NCBI GenBank assembly: GCA_050433985.1 | Contig: JBNPWE010000003.1 | Span: forward strand, 124,001-188,000 | From: JACIYW01 sp014359745 | GTDB lineage: Bacteria; Pseudomonadota; Alphaproteobacteria; Rhodobacterales; Rhodobacteraceae | Length of the DNA: 64,000 nucleotides | Reading direction: 5' to 3' | In this document: in pieces, positions 44,292 to 53,095 of the stretch | Position numbering within the stretch: position 1 is the stretch's first letter | Layout: every line of letters starts with the position of its first letter | Translations under genes and position numbers: made by a program | Notes under the pieces: model-generated | Told to the model about the DNA's origin: nothing | Seen by the model: only the letters and a program-made list of their open reading frames with translations | Database searches by the model: none

Positions 44292-45155
44292 ATGCGATTG
44301 ATGGTTGGCACCACGCAGGGGGTGCCCGGGGCGCGTGTATTCCTGATAGATGACAGGGGCGCGGCGGATCTGAGCGCGGCAGACGCGCGGATTGGCGCGG
44401 ATCTGATGCAGATCGCGCGCGATCCGGGCCTTGCCGCCACGGCGGCACAGGCCGCGGGGACCGCGCGCATCGATCCGGCCCTGATCACCCCCGCGCTGCC
44501 GATCGAGGCGCCGGGCAAGGTGGTGTGCCTTGGCCTGAACTACGCCGAACACGCGCGCGAGGGCGGGTTCGAGGTGCCGGACTATCCGGCGCTGTTCATG
44601 CGGGCGCGCAGCTCGCTCATTGCCGCCGAAGCAGCGCTGATCCGGCCCAGGGCCTCGGAAACGCTGGATTACGAGGCAGAGCTGATGGTGATCATCGGCA
44701 AACCGGCCCGCCATGTGACCCAGGCAGACGCGCTTGACCATGTGTTCGGCTACACGGTTTTCAACGACGGATCGGTGCGCGCCTATCAGCACAAGACCCA
44801 TCAATGGACGGCGGGCAAGAATTTTGACGCAACCGGCGCGGTCGGCCCCATCGTGGTCACACCCGATGAAATCGCACCGGGCGCCACCGGCCTGCGCATC
44901 CAGTCGCGCCTGAACGGCCAGATCATGCAAGACAGCAACACCTCCGACATGATCTTTCCGGTGGCCCGGACCATCGCGATCCTGTCAGAGGTGATGACAT
45001 TGGAATCCGGCGACATGATCGCCATGGGCACCCCGCCCGGCGTCGGCCATGCCCGCAAGCCGCCGGTGTGGATGCGCCCCGGCGATGTGGTCGAGGCAGA
45101 GATCGAAGGCATCGGCCTCTGCCGCAACCCGGTCGTGGCCGAGGCCGATACATAG
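44292..45155 (+). CDS. Fumarylacetoacetate hydrolase family protein
   Basis: A 287-residue FAH-fold enzyme: KVVCLGLNYAEHARE, PALFMRARSSL, metal ligands in LDYEAELMVIIGK, FGYTVFNDGSVR, KNFDATGAVGPIVV, and the C-terminal TPPGVGHARKPPVWMRPGD. Such enzymes act as acylpyruvases, 2-hydroxyhepta-dienedioate isomerases or oxaloacetate decarboxylases; the exact substrate cannot be told. Confidence 0.92.
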   Translation: MRLMVGTTQGVPGARVFLIDDRGAADLSAADARIGADLMQIARDPGLAATAAQAAGTARIDPALITPALPIEAPGKVVCLGLNYAEHAREGGFEVPDYPALFMRARSSLIAAEAALIRPRASETLDYEAELMVIIGKPARHVTQADALDHVFGYTVFNDGSVRAYQHKTHQWTAGKNFDATGAVGPIVVTPDEIAPGATGLRIQSRLNGQIMQDSNTSDMIFPVARTIAILSEVMTLESGDMIAMGTPPGVGHARKPPVWMRPGDVVEAEIEGIGLCRNPVVAEADT

Positions 45156-45291
45156 CGCGGGGCAAGATACCAGCGCCGCCGGTCAGCATCGGCGGCCCGA
45201 TACAGGCCGCGCGCAGGAGTTTCGCACCTGCGAAAACCGCGTGGCCAGGCGCCGCCCCGTTGGGGGGACAGGGCGGGGCGGCGCGCCGATG

Positions 45292-46032
45292 TCATCCGGG
45301 TTTCACGCTGGCGGTCACATAATTCACCGACAGATCTCGGGCCGAGATCGACCAGGACCATCCCGCCGGGTTGAACACAAATCCCTTGCGATCCACCGGC
45401 ACCAGCCCGGCGGCGCGGATCAGGGCGTACAGCTCATCGGGGGTGATGAACTTCCGCCAGTCATGCGTGCCCTTCGGCAGCCAGCGCATCACCCATTCCG
45501 CCCCCAGTATCGCCACCACGAAGCTTTTGGAATTACGGTTCAGGGTGGAACAGATCATCAGCCCGCCGGGGCGAAGCAGCCTCTGGCACGCGGTCAGAAA
45601 CCCCTGCGGGTCGGATACATGTTCGACCACCTCCATGTTCAGAACCACGTCGAACTGCGCGCCCGATGCGGCCAGATCCTCGGCGGTGGTGTGGCGGTAA
45701 TCGATCGCCAGGCCCTGCGCCTGCGCATGCACCTGCGCCACGGGAATGTTGCGCGGGGCGGCATCGGCCCCCACCACATCCGCCCCCAGCCGCGCCATCG
45801 GTTCCGACAACAGCCCGCCGCCGCAGCCGATATCCAGAATGCGCAGACCGGCAAACGGCGCCGCCGCATCCAGATCCCGGCCGAATTCGGCGGCGATCTG
45901 GCCGGTGATATAATCCAGCCGACAGGGGTTGAGCATATGGAGCGGCTTGAACTTGCCCTCCGGATCCCACCATTCGGCGGCCATCGCCTCGAATTTTGCC
46001 ACTTCGGCGGGGTCTATGGTGGTGTCGGTCAT
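45292..46032 (-). CDS. ubiG: Bifunctional 2-polyprenyl-6-hydroxyphenol / 3-demethylubiquinol O-methyltransferase UbiG
   Basis: A 246-residue SAM methyltransferase: the UbiG N-terminus VAKFEAMAAEWWDPEGKFKP, LNPCRLDYI, SAM motif ILDIGCGGGLLSEPMARLG, VEHVSDP, and WRKFITPDEL. Carries out both O-methylations of ubiquinone synthesis. Start at ATG 46032; a 14-bp tandem repeat lies about 60 bases upstream. Confidence 0.96.
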   Translation of the reverse strand: MTDTTIDPAEVAKFEAMAAEWWDPEGKFKPLHMLNPCRLDYITGQIAAEFGRDLDAAAPFAGLRILDIGCGGGLLSEPMARLGADVVGADAAPRNIPVAQVHAQAQGLAIDYRHTTAEDLAASGAQFDVVLNMEVVEHVSDPQGFLTACQRLLRPGGLMICSTLNRNSKSFVVAILGAEWVMRWLPKGTHDWRKFITPDELYALIRAAGLVPVDRKGFVFNPAGWSWSISARDLSVNYVTASVKPG

Positions 46033-46094
46033 CGGGGCCTCATCGGGTTTCGCGCCGGGGTCTCTTTGCCATATAGTGCGCGGCCGCAAAAGCC

Positions 46095-46142
46095 CGCAGG
46101 CAAATCGGCGCAGGCAAAAGGCCGCAGGCAAATAAACGCAGG
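46095..46142. repeat. 14-bp tandem repeat, about 3.4 copies
   Basis: Units CGCAGGCAAATCGG, CGCAGGCAAAAGGC, CGCAGGCAAATAAA and a partial CGCAGG. Upstream of ubiG on its coding strand. Confidence 0.85.
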
Positions 46143-46206
46143 GGGCGGCAACGCAAACGGCCGGGCGTATCCCGCCCGGCCACCTGTCAGCGCCCATGCG
46201 CCTGTA

Positions 46207-46758
46207 TCAGGCCCGCGCGCGCCCGAACCAGCCGATCACGACCATCACCAAAGCCGCCGCGACCAGGATCATCAAGGTGGTGTCGGGCACATAATAGGTC
46301 GTGTAAACCTCCCATCCCAGGGCGCGCAGCACCGCCGACACCTCGGTATAGACACCGATCAGATGCCCGCCCAGCGTGCCGGTAATCCCCACCAGCACCA
46401 GACCAAGCGCCGCCACCGCCGCCATTTCCAGCCGCCGAACCCCGCTCTCCCACAGCGTGGCCCCCTGCACCCAGCGGGTGACCCAAAGCAGCCCGAAATA
46501 GGCCAGTGACCAGCTTGCCGTCAGCATGTGGTTACGCCCCACCGGGGTGGATGACAGCGCCTCCCACGGCCAGACCATAAGGCCGATGACATAGGCGGCA
46601 GTGCCAAACACAAACCCCGCCCCCAAAAGCGCGGGCAGCGCCCGGTCCGCGATCTGCCCCAAAGGCCCCGCAGTGGCCGCCCGCAACAGGATCGCCAGAC
46701 CCGCCACGATCCAAAGCGCTGTGGGAAAATGCACAAGAACAACATGATACGGTGCCAT
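46207..46758 (-). CDS. Membrane protein (DUF2231-like, possible b-type cytochrome)
   Basis: 183 residues, about five hydrophobic helices. Begins MAPYHVVLVHFPTALWIVAG: the HFP-xAL-W start recalls DUF2231. Histidines at 5, 10, 77 (GRNHMLTASW) and 132 (LGGHLIGVY) lie at helix ends and could be haem ligands. The start is two bases from the stop of the upstream EB_dh gene, so the two are translated together; probably the membrane partner of that periplasmic haem protein. Confidence 0.75.
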   Translation of the reverse strand: MAPYHVVLVHFPTALWIVAGLAILLRAATAGPLGQIADRALPALLGAGFVFGTAAYVIGLMVWPWEALSSTPVGRNHMLTASWSLAYFGLLWVTRWVQGATLWESGVRRLEMAAVAALGLVLVGITGTLGGHLIGVYTEVSAVLRALGWEVYTTYYVPDTTLMILVAAALVMVVIGWFGRARA

Positions 46759-46760
46759 GA

Positions 46761-48131
46761 TCAGGCTCCTTTCCGTTTGGTGATGGACATGTTCAGCGCC
46801 ACGCCGAACCCTGCAATCAGCAGCACACCGCCCAGCAGGGTCAGGATCCACTGACGCCGGATTTCATCGCGGAATTCCACCTCGACCCCGTAATTGGCAA
46901 GCTGCGCCTCGGTATGGCGAAACCTAACCGGAACACCTTTGGCGATGTTTTCGGCCCCGGCATGGCGTTCGCTGTTCAGCATCGGCCAGGTGACCTGACC
47001 GGGGTAGAACAGGGTGACATCGGTCCAGTCACCCCAGGCCGGTGCCGCGCCCGAAAATTTCTCGGCGGTGATGTCTGCGGCGCGGCCCAGACCCAGGGTC
47101 CGTGGCAACGACACATAGTGCCACCGCCCGCCGGTCGCGTTGCGGTGAACGGCAAAGGCCACGTCATAGCTGCCCAGATCGGTCAGGATCTTGTCATCCA
47201 GCGGGTTGCCGGTATCCAGTGCCCGGCTCAGGGTGACGTCCCAGAACCCATTCGCCCATGTGCCCCGGCCCAGAACGCCGATATCTCCGCGTGATCCTTC
47301 GGGATTGCGCAGCATGCGCCTTGGGATCACGTCGCCCTCTTGCCAGCCGACATCGGGATCGAACGGCACGGCGGTTGCATCGGTCAGGTAATAAAGGCTG
47401 TCCTGCGGCACCCGGCCGGCCGCCACATCTTCCCATTTCAGGGCGCGGTATCCCGCCACATCGGGGTTGAACATGACCTTTGGCTGCTTCAGATCGCCAT
47501 CCCAATTGGTGGAATAGCTGCCGCGCCCGGCATCGCCCGCGCGCTCGATACCGATATTCTGGTCATCGGCCACGCCCATCGGGTTCGACCGCGCACCGCG
47601 CCAGTGCCACAGATCCAGGAAATACCCCGCCGCGCGCAACCGCGCCTGTGTGCCATCCTCGGCCTTGTCATCCCATTTTCCCAGACGGTTGCGGGTTGCG
47701 GGCAGATATTTGGTAACTTCTTCCGGCGCCTCGTCGGTCAACCCGGCCAGCCCGTCGCCAATGGCGATATAGCCGCCGTAATGCTGAAACTCTGGCACGC
47801 TGCCGTCATCCAGCATCATCGCCACCCGGTCTTCGTGCAACCCGTCAGGTTGGGAACCGGGCACCGCCTTGCCCTCAACCACCCAGGCCCCGTCCTTGAA
47901 GCGCAAGACATCGTGCAGGATGCCGGGCCGGTCGGACGGCCAGCGATAGTTGAAGAACATGGTTGTGTCATTATAGGCCGCGCGCACCTGAAGCGGCACG
48001 GTCAACTCCGGCGGGATGGCGATGTTGCGCCCGGCGTCATCGCGCACGATGCCGGTGCCATGTGTCCCCCAAGACAGCAGCAGCGCCCCGGCGAATACTG
48101 CCCCGATGGCGGCAATGTTCAGTTCTTTCAT
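46761..48131 (-). CDS. Ethylbenzene-dehydrogenase-related (EB_dh) haem-binding domain protein
   Basis: 456 residues. N-terminal signal/anchor (MKELNIAAIGAVFAGALLL), a large periplasmic domain (LQVRAAYNDTTMFFNYRWPS, YFLDLWHWRGARSNPMGVAD, FWDVTLSRALDTGNPLDD, DVAFAVHRNATGGRWHYVS) typical of the EB_dh/DMSO-reductase gamma haem-b fold, and a C-terminal helix (WILTLLGGVLLIAGFGVAL) before a basic tail. Mo-enzyme alpha and beta subunits are not adjacent, so the partner is unknown. Confidence 0.82.
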   Translation of the reverse strand: MKELNIAAIGAVFAGALLLSWGTHGTGIVRDDAGRNIAIPPELTVPLQVRAAYNDTTMFFNYRWPSDRPGILHDVLRFKDGAWVVEGKAVPGSQPDGLHEDRVAMMLDDGSVPEFQHYGGYIAIGDGLAGLTDEAPEEVTKYLPATRNRLGKWDDKAEDGTQARLRAAGYFLDLWHWRGARSNPMGVADDQNIGIERAGDAGRGSYSTNWDGDLKQPKVMFNPDVAGYRALKWEDVAAGRVPQDSLYYLTDATAVPFDPDVGWQEGDVIPRRMLRNPEGSRGDIGVLGRGTWANGFWDVTLSRALDTGNPLDDKILTDLGSYDVAFAVHRNATGGRWHYVSLPRTLGLGRAADITAEKFSGAAPAWGDWTDVTLFYPGQVTWPMLNSERHAGAENIAKGVPVRFRHTEAQLANYGVEVEFRDEIRRQWILTLLGGVLLIAGFGVALNMSITKRKGA

Positions 48132-48213
48132 GGGATCCTCTTGGAATAGGGCCGAAACTTGGCCAATTGCAAATCCTGTGGCTTGATTACACCATAACCA
48201 TGGCGCGTTGTAA

Positions 48214-48227
48214 TTGACCCATGTCAT
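48214..48227. promoter_or_regulatory. FNR/CRP-type box TTGACCCATGTCAT
   Basis: One base short of the FNR consensus TTGAY-N4-RTCAA (final T for A), 83 bases upstream of the EB_dh gene and 108 before pip. Suggests oxygen or nitric-oxide control of the haem module. Confidence 0.4.
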
Positions 48228-48334
48228 GGTCTGCACCGGGGGCGGGGCAAGATGGCCCATGGATCACAACAAACTGTGGGTTTGTGGCCCCTTGGTGATG
48301 GAAAGGCATGGATTAGCCATATATACTGGGTAGC

Positions 48335-49312
48335 ATGGATAAATCCGCAGGCCAGAGACGGGCAGTTCAGTATCTTTATCCGCCGATCGATCCTTTCGAT
48401 CAGCGCATGATCGGTGTGGGCGATGGCCATCACATCTATATGGAACAAAGCGGCAGGCCCGATGGCATCCCGGTCGTGGTGCTGCACGGCGGGCCGGGCG
48501 GCGGGTGCAGCCCGATGATGCGTCGCTATTTCGATCCGGCTGTCTATCGGGTGATCCTGTTCGATCAGCGCGGCTGCGGCCGCTCACGCCCCCATGCCAG
48601 CGTCGATCAGAACACCACCTGGCATCTCGTCGCCGATATCGAACGGATCCGCACCCTTCTGGGCATCGATCGCTGGATCGTGTTCGGCGGCAGTTGGGGC
48701 GCCACGCTCGCGCTCATCTATGCGCAGACCCATCCCGACCGTGCCGTGCATCTGGTGCTGCGCGGGGTGTTCCTGATGACGCAGGCCGAACTGACATGGT
48801 TCTACGGCGGCGGCGCGGGCGCGTTCTTTCCCGAACAATGGGAACGGTTCTGCGCCCCCATCCCCCCCGAGGAACGCGGCGACATGATCGCCGCCTATCA
48901 CCGGCGGCTGTTTTCCGGCGACCTGCCGATGGAGATGCGCCACGCCCGCCTTTGGGCCGGCTGGGAAAACGCGCTGGCCGCCATCGGCAATGACGGGCGC
49001 GGCGGCGAGGGGCCATCGGAATATGCCCGCGCCTTTGCCCGGCTGGAAAACCATTATTTCACCCACGCGGGGTTTCTGGAACGCGACAACCAGATCCTGC
49101 ACAACGCCGCCCGGCTGGCCGACATCCCCGGCACCATCGTTCAGGGCCGCTATGACATGATCTGCCCGCCCACCTCGGCCTGGGGGCTGGCGCAGGCCTG
49201 GCCGCGCGCCGACCTGCGGCTGATCCCGCTGGCGGGGCACGCCCTGTCGGAACCCGGTATCAGCGCCGAACTGGTCGGGGTGATGGATCAATTGCGCTAC
49301 GCGCAGCACTGA
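48335..49312 (+). CDS. pip: Proline iminopeptidase
   Basis: A 325-residue alpha/beta hydrolase of family S33: oxyanion HGGPGGGCSP, DQRGCGRSRPHAS, nucleophile elbow GGSWGATLAL, catalytic Asp near GRYDMICPP and His in LAGHALSEP. Releases N-terminal proline from peptides; may feed PutA with proline. Cytoplasmic, no signal. Confidence 0.94.
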   Translation: MDKSAGQRRAVQYLYPPIDPFDQRMIGVGDGHHIYMEQSGRPDGIPVVVLHGGPGGGCSPMMRRYFDPAVYRVILFDQRGCGRSRPHASVDQNTTWHLVADIERIRTLLGIDRWIVFGGSWGATLALIYAQTHPDRAVHLVLRGVFLMTQAELTWFYGGGAGAFFPEQWERFCAPIPPEERGDMIAAYHRRLFSGDLPMEMRHARLWAGWENALAAIGNDGRGGEGPSEYARAFARLENHYFTHAGFLERDNQILHNAARLADIPGTIVQGRYDMICPPTSAWGLAQAWPRADLRLIPLAGHALSEPGISAELVGVMDQLRYAQH

Positions 49313-49362
49313 TTTGCGCCGGTCCGGCCCGTGTGGACGGGCGGTGCCGTGTCGGTACGGCG

Positions 49363-49417
49363 TATGTACGCAATATGTACGCAATATGCACAGCCGATTG
49401 ACGGCCGATTCACGGCG
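49363..49417. repeat. Two neighbouring 11-bp tandem repeats
   Basis: TATGTACGCAA twice followed by TATGCAC, then GCCGATTGACG / GCCGATTCACG / GCG. Unit lengths are identical though the sequences are unrelated. Confidence 0.85.
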
Positions 49418-49472
49418 AGCCGTTGCGCTCAATCAGCACCGCACCCAGAGCGCGAAAAAAAACGTTCTTTCC

Positions 49473-49494
49473 CATCCTCTCGAAAAAAATACTC
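49473..49494 (-). repeat. GAGTATTT intergenic element, TTTTCGAGAGGATG subtype
   Basis: Fullest copy: on the minus strand CCCTTGACCGGCGCGCGCG, TGGCGGGCGTGGGATTTGAG, then the T run and CGAGAGGATG. Confidence 0.85.
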
Positions 49495-49638
49495 AAATCC
49501 CACGCCCGCCACGCGCGCGCCGGTCAAGGGAATCGCCCCCAGGGAAATGGCCCCGACGGGCCCGGATCCGCGCCAATGCACGGGGGTTGCGCGGGCATCC
49601 CTGCCCCCACAGCCCCCTTGGTCGTGTCGGAAAAGGGA

Positions 49639-49926
49639 TCAGCCGTTGACGCTGTCTTTCAGCGCCTTGGCGATGGTCATCTTGACCTGCCGGTCGGCGG
49701 GTTTCTTGATCTGTTCGCCGGTGGCGGGGTTGCGTACCAGCCGTTCGGGACGGGCGCGGCAGGCGATCTTGCCGATACCGGGCAGGGTGACGGCGCCGCC
49801 GTTGGCCACTTCGCTGGTGATGATCTGCGTCACCGCATCCAGCGCGGTTCCGGCGATTTTCTTGTCGGACCCCATCGCTTCGGCAAGGGCTGCGACCAGT
49901 TGGGTCTTGGTCATCGGTTTTGACAT
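49639..49926 (-). CDS. HU-family DNA-binding protein
   Basis: 95 residues: MTKTQLVAALAEAMGSDKKIA helical base, VANGGAVTLPGIGKIACRARP beta arm base, and RNPATGEQIKKPADRQVKM in the DNA-contacting arm (conserved NPxTG). A nucleoid-compacting HU homologue; start taken at MSKPMTKTQ after TCGGAGGAGAC-like ribosome site. Confidence 0.92.
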   Translation of the reverse strand: MSKPMTKTQLVAALAEAMGSDKKIAGTALDAVTQIITSEVANGGAVTLPGIGKIACRARPERLVRNPATGEQIKKPADRQVKMTIAKALKDSVNG

Positions 49927-50064
49927 GGTCTGTCTCCTCGGTTTCCCCATTTTTTGGGGTTCATCGCAGGTTTTTAGCCTTATCGCGTGCCGCCGCACAA
50001 CTATGCGTATGCAGGAAAGCAGCGTTTTCTACCATATTTTGCCCGAAATTCGTATTTTTGCGGG

Positions 50065-51552
50065 TCAGAGAAAGGCGGTTTCATCGAAACTGCGCAATTT
50101 GCGCGAATGAATCCGTTCCAGCGGCATTTCCCGCAGCCGCTCCATAGCCTTGATTCCGATCAGCAGATGCCGCGAAACCTGGGTTTTGTAGAACTCCGAC
50201 GCCATGCCGGGTAGCTTCAGTTCGCCGTGCAGCGGCTTGTCGGACACGCACAGCAGCGTGCCATAGGGCACCCGGAACCGAAAGCCGTTGGCCGCGATCG
50301 TCGCACTTTCCATATCCAGCGCGATAGCGCGCGACTGGCTCAGCCGCTGCACCGGGCCGGATTGGTCGCGCAATTCCCAGTTGCGGTTGTCGATGGTGGC
50401 GACGGTGCCGGTGCGCATGATGCGCTTCAACTCGAACCCCTCCAGCCTTGTCACCTCGGCCACCGCCTCTTGCAATGCGATCTGAATTTCCGCCAGCGCC
50501 GGGATCGGCACCCAGATCGGCAGATCGTCATCCAGCACATGATCCTCGCGCAGGTAGGCATGCGCCAGCACGAAATCCCCCAAGCTTTGCGAATTGCGCA
50601 GCCCCGCGCAATGGCCGACCATCAGCCAGGCATGCGGGCGCAGAACCGCGATATGATCGGTCGCAGTTTTTGCGTTCGACGGGCCAATGCCGATATTGAC
50701 CAGCGTGATCCCCGCCCCGCCCGGACGTTTCAGATGATAGGTCGGCATCTGCGGCAGGCGCGGCGCAGGCGCAAGCGGCGCCCCGGCATCGGTGATCTGC
50801 GCATTCCCCGGCCCGACGAAAGCGGTGTAACCACTGGCAGGATCGGCAAGGGCGGCCCGGGCAATGGTCTCGAATTCATCTATATAAAACTGATAGTTGG
50901 TGAAAACGACATGGTTCTGGAAATGCTGCGGATCGGTGGCCGTGTAATGGGCCAGCCGCGCCAGCGAATAATCCACCCGCTGCGCGGTAAAGGGCGACAG
51001 GGGGCCAGACCCGTCGGGATGGGTATAGGCCGCGCCGTTGACGATATCGTCATTGGTGGTGGAAAGATCGGGCACGTCAAAGACATCGCGCAGGTGGAAT
51101 TCCAGCATGCCATCGTGGGGCACCGTCAGATCCGGTTGCCCCGCCAGCGCAAAATGCAGCGGGATCGGGGTTTGCGACATGCCGACAGACACCGGAACCG
51201 AATGGTTCTTCATCAACAGCCCGATCTGTTGCACCAGATAATCGTGGAACAGATCGGGCCGGGTGATGGTGGTCGAATAGGTTCCCGGTCCCGAAACATG
51301 GCCGAAACTCAACCGGCTGTCGGCCTTGGCAAAGCTGGTCGTGGTGACCCTGATTTCGGGGTAGAAGGCGCGAAAGCGGGTTTTGGGCGCCCCGCCACCC
51401 AGAACCCTGGCAAAGCTTTCGGCCAGAAAGGTGATGGACTGCTTGTAAAGCGCCTCCAGCCGCGCGACGGCGGCGGCGGCATCGCTGAAGCTTTGCGCCG
51501 GTTCGGTCTTGATCGTCCGTATCGGCAGCGTGGGATCGGGTGCATGGGCCAT
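50065..51552 (-). CDS. amn: AMP nucleosidase
   Basis: A 495-residue purine-salvage enzyme cleaving AMP to adenine and ribose 5-phosphate. N-terminal Amn-specific domain (FRAFYPEIRVTTTSFAKADS split, RLSFGHV), then the nucleoside-phosphorylase fold with LVNIGIGPSNAKT, WLMVGHCAGLR, ALDMESATIAANGFRFRVPY and LCVSDKPLHGELKLPG. Start at MAHAPD (51552). Confidence 0.95.
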   Translation of the reverse strand: MAHAPDPTLPIRTIKTEPAQSFSDAAAAVARLEALYKQSITFLAESFARVLGGGAPKTRFRAFYPEIRVTTTSFAKADSRLSFGHVSGPGTYSTTITRPDLFHDYLVQQIGLLMKNHSVPVSVGMSQTPIPLHFALAGQPDLTVPHDGMLEFHLRDVFDVPDLSTTNDDIVNGAAYTHPDGSGPLSPFTAQRVDYSLARLAHYTATDPQHFQNHVVFTNYQFYIDEFETIARAALADPASGYTAFVGPGNAQITDAGAPLAPAPRLPQMPTYHLKRPGGAGITLVNIGIGPSNAKTATDHIAVLRPHAWLMVGHCAGLRNSQSLGDFVLAHAYLREDHVLDDDLPIWVPIPALAEIQIALQEAVAEVTRLEGFELKRIMRTGTVATIDNRNWELRDQSGPVQRLSQSRAIALDMESATIAANGFRFRVPYGTLLCVSDKPLHGELKLPGMASEFYKTQVSRHLLIGIKAMERLREMPLERIHSRKLRSFDETAFL

Positions 51553-51611
51553 GGCACAGCTATGGCGCAAAACCACCGCCCTGCAAAGCGTTTCAGGGGC
51601 GCGTTACGGCG

Positions 51612-52790
51612 CTAAAGCCCCGCCTCTGCGGCGATTTGGGCGCGCGATTTGCGGGCCCGTTCGGTGGCCGATTTCAACTGTCCGCAGGCCGCCATGATAT
51701 CCTCCCCCCGCGGCGTCCGGACGGGAGAGGCATAGCCGGCATCGTGGATGATATCGGCGAACGCCTCGATCCGCGACCAGGTGGATCGCTGATAGGGCGC
51801 ACCGGGCCATTCGTTGAAGGGGATCAGGTTGATCTTGGCCGGGATGCCCTTGATCAACTGGACCAGCCTGCGCGCGTCGTCGTCGCTGTCGTTCACATCG
51901 CGCAGCATCACATATTCAAAGGTGATGCGTTCCGAATTCGACAGGCGCGGATAGTCGCGCAGCGTCTGCAACAGCGTCTCGATGTTCCAGCGTTTGTTGA
52001 TCGGCACCAACTGGTCGCGCACCGCATCGGTGGTGGCGTGAAAGGATATCGCCAGCAAACAACCGATTTCCCGCGCGGTGCGGGCGATTTCAGGCACCAC
52101 CCCGGAGGTGGACAGGGTAATCCGGCGGCGTGACAGCGAAATCCCTTCGCCATCCATCACGATCTTCATCGCGTCGCGCACGTTGTCGAAATTGTAAAGC
52201 GGCTCTCCCATCCCCATCAGCACGATGTTCGAGATTTGCCGCGTCTGGTTGGGGGGCGCACCGGGCACCGGCCAGTCATCCAGATCGTCGCGCGCGATCA
52301 TCACCTGGCCGACAATCTCGCCCGCTGTCAGGTTGCGCACCAGTTTCTGGGTGCCGGTGTGGCAGAACGAACAGGTCAGCGTGCAACCGACCTGGCTGGA
52401 AATGCACAGCGTGCCGCGATCGTCATCGGGGATATAGACGGTTTCCACCTCATGCCCGCCATTGATGCGCAAAAGGTACTTGCGGGTGCCATCGGTTGAC
52501 ACCTGCCGCGACACCACCTCGGGCAGATCAAGCGTGAAATCGCGCGCAAGGGCCGCGCGGTAATCCTTGCCAAGGTTGGTCATTTCCGCGAAATCGCGCA
52601 CGCCCTTGTTATAGACCCATTGCCAGATCTGGCCCGCGCGCATCCTGGCCTGATGTTCGGGCGTGCCCGCCGTGATCAGGGCGTCGCGCAGCCCCTCGCG
52701 CGTCAGCCCGATCAGATTGACCGGCCCACCTTCGGGCAGCTTGCGCGGCAGGGTCAGCATGTCCTGGGTGACGGGTGGCAACACCGGCAT
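51612..52790 (-). CDS. rlmN: Dual-specificity 23S rRNA/tRNA adenine-C2 methyltransferase RlmN
   Basis: A 392-residue radical SAM methylase. CxxxCxxC cluster in VGCTLTCSFCHTGTQ, GMGEPLYNFDNV, TLSTSGVVPEI, and C-terminal SPVRTPRGEDIMAACGQL with the resolving cysteine. Methylates A2503 of 23S rRNA and A37 of tRNAs. Start at MPVLPPVTQDML (52790). Confidence 0.97.
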   Translation of the reverse strand: MPVLPPVTQDMLTLPRKLPEGGPVNLIGLTREGLRDALITAGTPEHQARMRAGQIWQWVYNKGVRDFAEMTNLGKDYRAALARDFTLDLPEVVSRQVSTDGTRKYLLRINGGHEVETVYIPDDDRGTLCISSQVGCTLTCSFCHTGTQKLVRNLTAGEIVGQVMIARDDLDDWPVPGAPPNQTRQISNIVLMGMGEPLYNFDNVRDAMKIVMDGEGISLSRRRITLSTSGVVPEIARTAREIGCLLAISFHATTDAVRDQLVPINKRWNIETLLQTLRDYPRLSNSERITFEYVMLRDVNDSDDDARRLVQLIKGIPAKINLIPFNEWPGAPYQRSTWSRIEAFADIIHDAGYASPVRTPRGEDIMAACGQLKSATERARKSRAQIAAEAGL

Positions 52791-53095
52791 GATCCTATGC
52801 TCCTTCAAACATGGCGCCCCTCTACAGTATCCGGGCGGGAATGCCAAAGGATTCGCGGCGATCTGCCTGCCGCGCGGGTGGCCACGGACCCTTGCCGCAA
52901 TTTTTACACAATTATCCGGCCCAAATGTATCAATTAGGGAAACATATCCGTGTTGTTCAAAGTTTTGTTTCCAAAACAGAGCGTTAGAGGAAAGGCATCC
53001 GTTGTATGTGGCAATTTAAAGGCATAAAGATGGTTCTGGGGGCTTTTGGGTCGTGGTGATGTAAAGCCATGATTCTAATATGGGTGTCAGGCATT

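Larger units (their letters stand above)
49313..49638. other. Convergent intergenic region with tandem repeats and a GAGTATTT element
   Basis: No gene. Contains two adjacent 11-bp tandem repeats (49363-49391 and 49393-49417) and a repeat element at 49473-49494 with its GC-rich 5' module (CGCGCGCCGGTCAAGGG) to about 49530. Confidence 0.7.
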
